Assembly: GCA_003151555.1 (NCBI GenBank)
Contig: PLXU01000115.1
Span: 1 to 9,882 of the forward strand
DNA from: Acidimicrobiaceae bacterium
GTDB lineage: Bacteria > Actinomycetota > Acidimicrobiia > Acidimicrobiales > RAAP-2
Direction: 5' to 3'
Length of the DNA stretch: 9,882 bases
Below are positions 7,197-9,882 of the stretch, piece by piece; positions within the stretch are counted from its first letter, which is position 1, and each line of letters opens with the position of its first letter. The notes under the pieces are model-generated. The model was not told the origin of the DNA, did not search any database, and saw nothing but the letters and a program-made list of their open reading frames with translations. Position numbers and translations under genes: made by a program.

Positions 7197-7320
7197 ATCC
7201 GTCCAGGTTGGCCAAACAGCGTCCTCATCGGAGCAGCGGTGCGTTTATTAGGAGGTTCTTACCCCCTCACAACGAACAACTCACGAGCGACCTTCACACT
7301 GATACCAGGCAGCGAGCGTG

Positions 7321-7325
7321 AGAGG
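7321..7325 (+). promoter_or_regulatory. Ribosome binding site of the protease gene
   Basis: AGAGG lies eight bases before GTG 7334 and supports that start. No other in-frame start with better spacing is seen. Confidence 0.55.
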
Positions 7326-7333
7326 AACTCACA

Positions 7334-8611
7334 GTGGATTGGATTTCAGAGCACGAAGACGACGATCACGCGGGACCGATTTCCACGGACGCGCCGCGGC
7401 GCACGTCGCACCGGCGATTCTGGTTGATTCTGCCCGTACTCGCGCTGGCCCTCTCGGCCGGTTCGTTCGGCTTCTATCTTGGTCACACGAATCAGAACTC
7501 CACCCGCGCCGTCGCCAAGCCCGGAACGCCGACATTTCAATTCCCCTCAGAAGGTGACGGCAACTTTGGGGGCTTCCCCAACGCCACCACGCCGCCGACG
7601 CGGAGTCAACCATCGAAGGCCAACGCGGCCGCGGCGAAGATCGCGACGTCGGTGGACCCCGGTTTGGTGGACATCAACACAACACTTTCGTACCAGCAGA
7701 GCGCGGCCGCGGGCACGGGCATGGTCATCTCCTCCAACGGACTCGTGCTCACGAATAATCACGTGATCGCTGGGGCGACCTCGATCTCGGTTCGCGACGC
7801 GACCACCGGTCAGGTGTACCCAGCGACGGTCGTCGGCTACGACCAGTCGTCCGACGTCGCCCTACTGCAACTCAAGAACGCGTCTGGGCTCAAGACCGTC
7901 ACGACGAACACCAAAGGGGTGACCAAGGGAGAAGCGATAGTGGGAATCGGTAACGCCGGCGGCGTGGGCGGAACTCCGAGCTACGCCGCGGGCACCGTGG
8001 TGGCCGTGAATCAATCGATCACGGCGGGCGACAGCGAGAATCCGACGGGTTCCGAAACACTCAACGGCATGATTGAAATCAATGCGAACATCCAGGCCGG
8101 TGACTCCGGTGGAGCGCTCGTGAACGCCAAGGGAGAGGTCGTTGGCATGGACACCGCAGCCTCGTCGTCCAACGGTCCGGTGTTTAACTCCGACGGTTCG
8201 ACGACCACGCGAGCATTCGCCATACCGATCGGCGCCGCTCTGGCCATAGCCTCGTCGATCGAACAGGGGAATTCGTCGTCGACGGTACACATCGGTGCCA
8301 CCGCCTTCATCGGTATCGACGTCAATGCAACATCGTCCAATCAGTTCTCGGGGGCCGGCAATGTATCACCGGACTCGACCAGCAGCGTCACCATCGCGGG
8401 GCTCGTCGCGGGTGGCCCCGCTGCAAATTCAGCACTGACCGCGGGCGACGTCGTTGACTCAGTCAATGGCCAGTCCGTCACAACGGTCACGTCTCTCGAC
8501 AATATATTGTCGACGCTCAAGCCAGGAGACACGGTGCACGTTGACTACACGACCACCAACGGGAATCAGGCGAGTCTCAAACTCGCACTTGGTTCGGGAC
8601 CACCCCAATAA
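7334..8611 (+). CDS. Membrane-anchored HtrA/PepD-like S1C serine protease with PDZ domain
   Basis: A 425-residue trypsin-like protease of the HtrA/DegP class. A short acidic then basic cytoplasmic N-terminus (1-28) precedes one transmembrane helix (about 29-50, FWLILPVLALALSAGSFGFY), a Pro/Ser/Thr-rich linker (about 55-100), the protease domain (about 100-310) and one PDZ domain (about 320-420). The catalytic triad is intact: H143 in NNHVIAG, D174 in SSDVALLQL and S258 in QAGDSGGAL. The protease and PDZ domains should face the cell exterior, where such enzymes degrade or process misfolded envelope proteins. The single PDZ domain and tail-less C-terminus match actinobacterial PepD-like proteins. 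It is divergent from the cyclase gene and convergent with arsR; no adjacent two-component system is visible, so regulation and substrate are unknown. Confidence 0.88.
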   Translation: MDWISEHEDDDHAGPISTDAPRRTSHRRFWLILPVLALALSAGSFGFYLGHTNQNSTRAVAKPGTPTFQFPSEGDGNFGGFPNATTPPTRSQPSKANAAAAKIATSVDPGLVDINTTLSYQQSAAAGTGMVISSNGLVLTNNHVIAGATSISVRDATTGQVYPATVVGYDQSSDVALLQLKNASGLKTVTTNTKGVTKGEAIVGIGNAGGVGGTPSYAAGTVVAVNQSITAGDSENPTGSETLNGMIEINANIQAGDSGGALVNAKGEVVGMDTAASSSNGPVFNSDGSTTTRAFAIPIGAALAIASSIEQGNSSSTVHIGATAFIGIDVNATSSNQFSGAGNVSPDSTSSVTIAGLVAGGPAANSALTAGDVVDSVNGQSVTTVTSLDNILSTLKPGDTVHVDYTTTNGNQASLKLALGSGPPQ

Positions 8612-8641
8612 CGCGCAATGGAGTCGCAGGAGCGCTCAAAC

Positions 8642-8995
8642 TCACTCACCAAGAATTCGAGCGACGTCCTTCAGACGTTCGGGCACCACGCGCCACCACA
8701 TCCAACGGCCTCGCTTTTCGCCGGTGATGAGTCCCGCTTCCGCCAGGATCCTGGTGTGATGCGAGATGGTGGGCTGGCTCCTGGCGAGGGGCTCTTCCAG
8801 CGCGCAACTGCAGACCTCCTCCTGAGAGGCAATGAGTGAAAGCATCCGCAGGCGAGCGGGATCACTGAGCGCCCCGAAGATCTGGGCCATATCGCTCGCC
8901 TCGACCTCAGACATCTCGCCGCCGATCAGAGGGCTGCAGCAACTAACGACATTCTCGTCAACGGCGATGGATTTGGGATGCGACATTTGTTTCAT
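8642..8995 (-). CDS. arsR: ArsR-family metalloid-responsive repressor
   Basis: A 117-residue winged-helix repressor of the ArsR/SmtB family, the usual size. The ArsR core runs from about 35 to 115, with the recognition helix around SQPTISHHTRILAEAGL (73-89). Likely As(III) ligands are C62 and C64 in EVCSCAL, the position of the classical CxC ArsR motif, plus a vicinal pair C19-C20 in the N-terminal tail (VVSCCSP), which resembles the N-terminal Cys pair of corynebacterial ArsR. Arsenite binding should release the repressor from DNA. It diverges from arsI across two palindromes. The start is unclear: ATG 8995 is used, ATG 8986 is equally possible, and ATG 9013 could serve as a nearly leaderless start. 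None has a good Shine-Dalgarno sequence. Confidence 0.88.
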   Translation of the reverse strand: MKQMSHPKSIAVDENVVSCCSPLIGGEMSEVEASDMAQIFGALSDPARLRMLSLIASQEEVCSCALEEPLARSQPTISHHTRILAEAGLITGEKRGRWMWWRVVPERLKDVARILGE

Positions 8996-9001
8996 CTTAC
9001 T

Positions 9002-9017
9002 ATTGACAAACATCAAT
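9002..9017. promoter_or_regulatory. ArsR operator box 1 (arsR-proximal)
   Basis: ATTGACAAACATCAAT is an inverted repeat (ATTGA, six bases, TCAAT), close in form to known ArsR-family operators. It matches box 2 at 15 of 16 positions. It overlaps the predicted -35 of arsI and the predicted start point of arsR. Confidence 0.72.
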
Positions 9018-9031
9018 GTGACAGATATCGT
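9003..9031 (+). promoter_or_regulatory. Predicted promoter of arsI-acr3
   Basis: A perfect -35 TTGACA (9003-9008), a 17-base spacer and TATCGT (9026-9031) predict transcription from about 9038, inside operator box 2 and about 29 bases before the arsI ATG. The -35 lies within operator box 1. Confidence 0.6.
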
Positions 9032-9050
9032 TCTCATTGACAAACGTCAA
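9022..9050 (-). promoter_or_regulatory. Predicted promoter of arsR
   Basis: On the minus strand, TTGACG (9050-9045), a 17-base spacer and TATCTG (9027-9022) predict a start near 9015, inside operator box 1. Its -35 lies in box 2 and its -10 overlaps the opposing -10 by two bases, so the two promoters are face to face. Confidence 0.5.
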
Positions 9051-9052
9051 TG
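9035..9052. promoter_or_regulatory. ArsR operator box 2 (arsI-proximal)
   Basis: CATTGACAAACGTCAATG is a perfect 7-4-7 palindrome, 34 bases centre to centre from box 1. It covers the predicted arsI start point and the predicted arsR -35, and ends just before the arsI ribosome binding site. Confidence 0.75.
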
Positions 9053-9053
9053 T

Positions 9054-9060
9054 AAAGGAG
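9054..9060 (+). promoter_or_regulatory. Ribosome binding site of arsI
   Basis: AAAGGAG lies six bases before ATG 9067 and fixes this start. The longer in-frame TTG at 9037 would lie within the operator and has no Shine-Dalgarno sequence. Confidence 0.75.
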
Positions 9061-9066
9061 ACCGAA

Positions 9067-9510
9067 ATGTCCAGACTGCAGCTCGCCCTCAACGTGTCAA
9101 ACCTCGAGGAGTCCGTGGAGTTCTACTCCAAGTTCTTCAAGACCGCGCCGGCCAAGATTCGTCCCGGTTACGCGAACTTCGCGATCGCGGAGCCGCCGCT
9201 CAAGTTGGTGCTCTTCGAGAATCCAGAAGGCGCCGGGACGATCAACCACCTGGGGGTCGAGGTCTTTTCGAACGAAGAAGTGGTGGCGGCCACCCGGTAC
9301 TTGGCCGGTGAGGGTTTCAACACCGAAGTGGAAGATCAGACAACGTGTTGTCACGCCCTCCAGGACAAGGTCTGGGTCGACGGTCCTGACGCCTCGCGCT
9401 GGGAGGTCTACACCGTACTCGCCGACGTCGACGACACGTCACCGTTGGCCGGCGACGAGACCTGTTGCGCGTCCGATTTGTCGACGACGTCGGCGACGGC
9501 GTGCTGCTGA
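9067..9510 (+). CDS. arsI: ArsI/CadI-family C-As lyase (VOC superfamily)
   Basis: A 147-residue vicinal-oxygen-chelate protein. It starts MSRLQLALNV and shows the family block PGYANFAIAEPPLKLVLFENP (33-53). Metal ligands expected from characterised actinobacterial ArsI are Q5, H61 (NHLGVEV) and E113 (WEVY). The vicinal pair C94-C95 in TTCCHALQDKVWV is the site that binds trivalent organoarsenicals. A Ser/Thr-rich tail carries two more CC pairs (C133-C134 and C146-C147 at the very end). ArsI is a nonheme Fe(II) dioxygenase that cleaves the C-As bond of methylarsenite or aromatic arsenicals, releasing As(III). The M. tuberculosis homologue is known as CadI (cadmium-induced), but the arsR and ACR3 neighbours favour the arsenic role. 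It is the first gene of the arsI-acr3 operon. Confidence 0.87.
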   Translation: MSRLQLALNVSNLEESVEFYSKFFKTAPAKIRPGYANFAIAEPPLKLVLFENPEGAGTINHLGVEVFSNEEVVAATRYLAGEGFNTEVEDQTTCCHALQDKVWVDGPDASRWEVYTVLADVDDTSPLAGDETCCASDLSTTSATACC

Positions 9511-9541
9511 GTCATCGTCACTGCGCCATTCCAGCGCGATC

Positions 9542-9882
9542 ATGAGTGACAACGCCTCCGATCAATTGCTTGAAGAAACGACCAGCGCGCCGGTGATCGC
9601 GCGCTTGTCGTTCCTCAACCGGTTCCTGCCGATTTGGATCATTCTGGCGATGGTGGTGGGCATCGTGCTCGGCCGCGCCCTGCCGAGTCTCAACACCCAT
9701 CTCAATGCGGTCCAAGTCACGTCGGGCACGTCATTGCCAATTTTCATTGGACTGTTGGTGATGATGTATCCGGTGCTGGCCAAAGTCCGCTACGACCGAT
9801 TAGGCACGGTGACTCGCGACCGACGCTTGCTGGTCGCGTCGCTGGTGCTCAACTGGCTGGTCGGTCCGGCGGTCATGTTCAC
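9542..9882 (+). CDS. acr3: ACR3-family arsenite efflux permease (5' part, runs off the window)
   Basis: An open frame from ATG 9542 runs to the window end, giving the first 113 residues of an expected protein of about 350-400. The N-terminus MSDNASDQLLEE is polar. Hydrophobic segments at about 30-48 (LPIWIILAMVVGIVLGRAL) and 62-80 (TSLPIFIGLLVMMYPVLAK), then KVRYDRLG, RDRRLLVASLVLNWLVGP, are typical of ACR3 transporters, which export arsenite using the proton gradient at the cytoplasmic membrane. The catalytic cysteine of ACR3 lies further on and is not in the window. The gap to arsI is 31 bases with no clear Shine-Dalgarno sequence, so translation may depend on arsI. Co-transcription with arsI from the ArsR-controlled promoter is likely. 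Confidence 0.87.
   Translation, partial: MSDNASDQLLEETTSAPVIARLSFLNRFLPIWIILAMVVGIVLGRALPSLNTHLNAVQVTSGTSLPIFIGLLVMMYPVLAKVRYDRLGTVTRDRRLLVASLVLNWLVGPAVMF

Larger units (their letters stand above)
7115..7333. other. Divergent intergenic region between the cyclase and protease genes
   Basis: About 219 bases with no convincing gene, which must hold the promoters of two divergent genes. On the minus strand a possible -10 TAAAAT (7171-7166) lies 19 bases from TTGACC (7196-7191), a long spacer. The gap between them contains a near-perfect palindrome, CCGACTCCGGGGTCGG, at 7177-7192. On the plus strand there is an 8-base palindrome TTGGCCAA (7208-7215) and an AT-rich patch at 7244-7250, but no confident sigma-70 promoter for the protease. 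Confidence 0.4.

Noticed and set aside
7250..7255. AGGAGG in the divergent intergenic region, as the ribosome binding site of a small plus-strand gene
   Set aside because: No ATG, GTG or TTG lies at usable spacing downstream, so nothing would be translated from it.
7334..8611. Frameshift or inactivation of the serine protease
   Set aside because: The His, Asp and Ser of the triad and the whole PDZ domain are present in one uninterrupted frame.
9067..9510. Calling this gene cadI with a cadmium role
   Set aside because: The sequence resembles CadI, but the ArsR repressor, shared operator and ACR3 neighbour, plus the C94-C95 and Q5/H61/E113 residues, fit the arsenic lyase ArsI better.
9511..9541. 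GCGC-cattcca-GCGC hairpin between arsI and acr3 as a terminator or attenuator
   Set aside because: The stem is only four pairs and has no T-run, so it is unlikely to stop transcription.

Overview
The window is GC-rich, with G/C-ending codons, closely packed genes and many GTG/TTG starts. With the protein families seen (CoxD/G/E, a zinc-ribbon cyclase-ATPase-TPR regulator, a CadI/ArsI-type lyase of the actinobacterial kind), this suggests a high-GC actinobacterium, possibly an acidimicrobial-type lineage. That placement is inferred from family resemblance, not from a search.

Layout. (1) 1-2936, plus strand: a maturation module for an aerobic molybdenum CO-dehydrogenase-type hydroxylase. It holds coxD (MoxR-type AAA+ ATPase), coxG (SRPBCC protein with a C-terminal membrane anchor) and coxE (von Willebrand A protein with an intact MIDAS). 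The catalytic subunit genes (coxM/S/L) are not in the window and would be expected upstream; the first 131 bases may hold the tail of an upstream gene. (2) 2952-7114, minus strand: a large regulator (two zinc ribbons, class III nucleotide cyclase, STAND-type ATPase, TPR-like repeats), then a 53-codon small open frame with a very good ribosome binding site, then a MogA/MoaB-type molybdopterin adenylyltransferase. The last converges on coxE with only 15 bases between the stops. Molybdenum-cofactor synthesis therefore sits directly against the molybdoenzyme maturation module. (3) 7115-7333: a divergent intergenic region. (4) 7334-8611, plus strand: a membrane-anchored HtrA/PepD-like serine protease with one PDZ domain. 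(5) 8642-9882: an arsenic-resistance locus with arsR (minus) diverging from arsI and the 5' part of an ACR3 arsenite efflux gene (plus), which runs off the window.

How they work together. CoxD and CoxE are the kind of AAA+/VWA pair thought to remodel the apo-molybdoenzyme so that its active site can be completed. CoxG would tether the enzyme to the membrane, and MogA supplies an activated molybdopterin intermediate. In the arsenic locus, ArsI would cleave the carbon-arsenic bond of trivalent organoarsenicals and ACR3 would export the released arsenite. Two matching palindromes sit in the arsR-arsI gap so that each overlaps the -35 of one promoter and the predicted start point of the other, a neat arrangement for control of both directions by ArsR.

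No tRNA, rRNA, CRISPR array, insertion sequence or convincing rho-independent terminator was seen. Nearly everything belongs to known families. The least explained items are the small frame before mogA, the non-canonical substrate-site residue in the cyclase, and the mirrored arsR/arsI promoter-operator layout.
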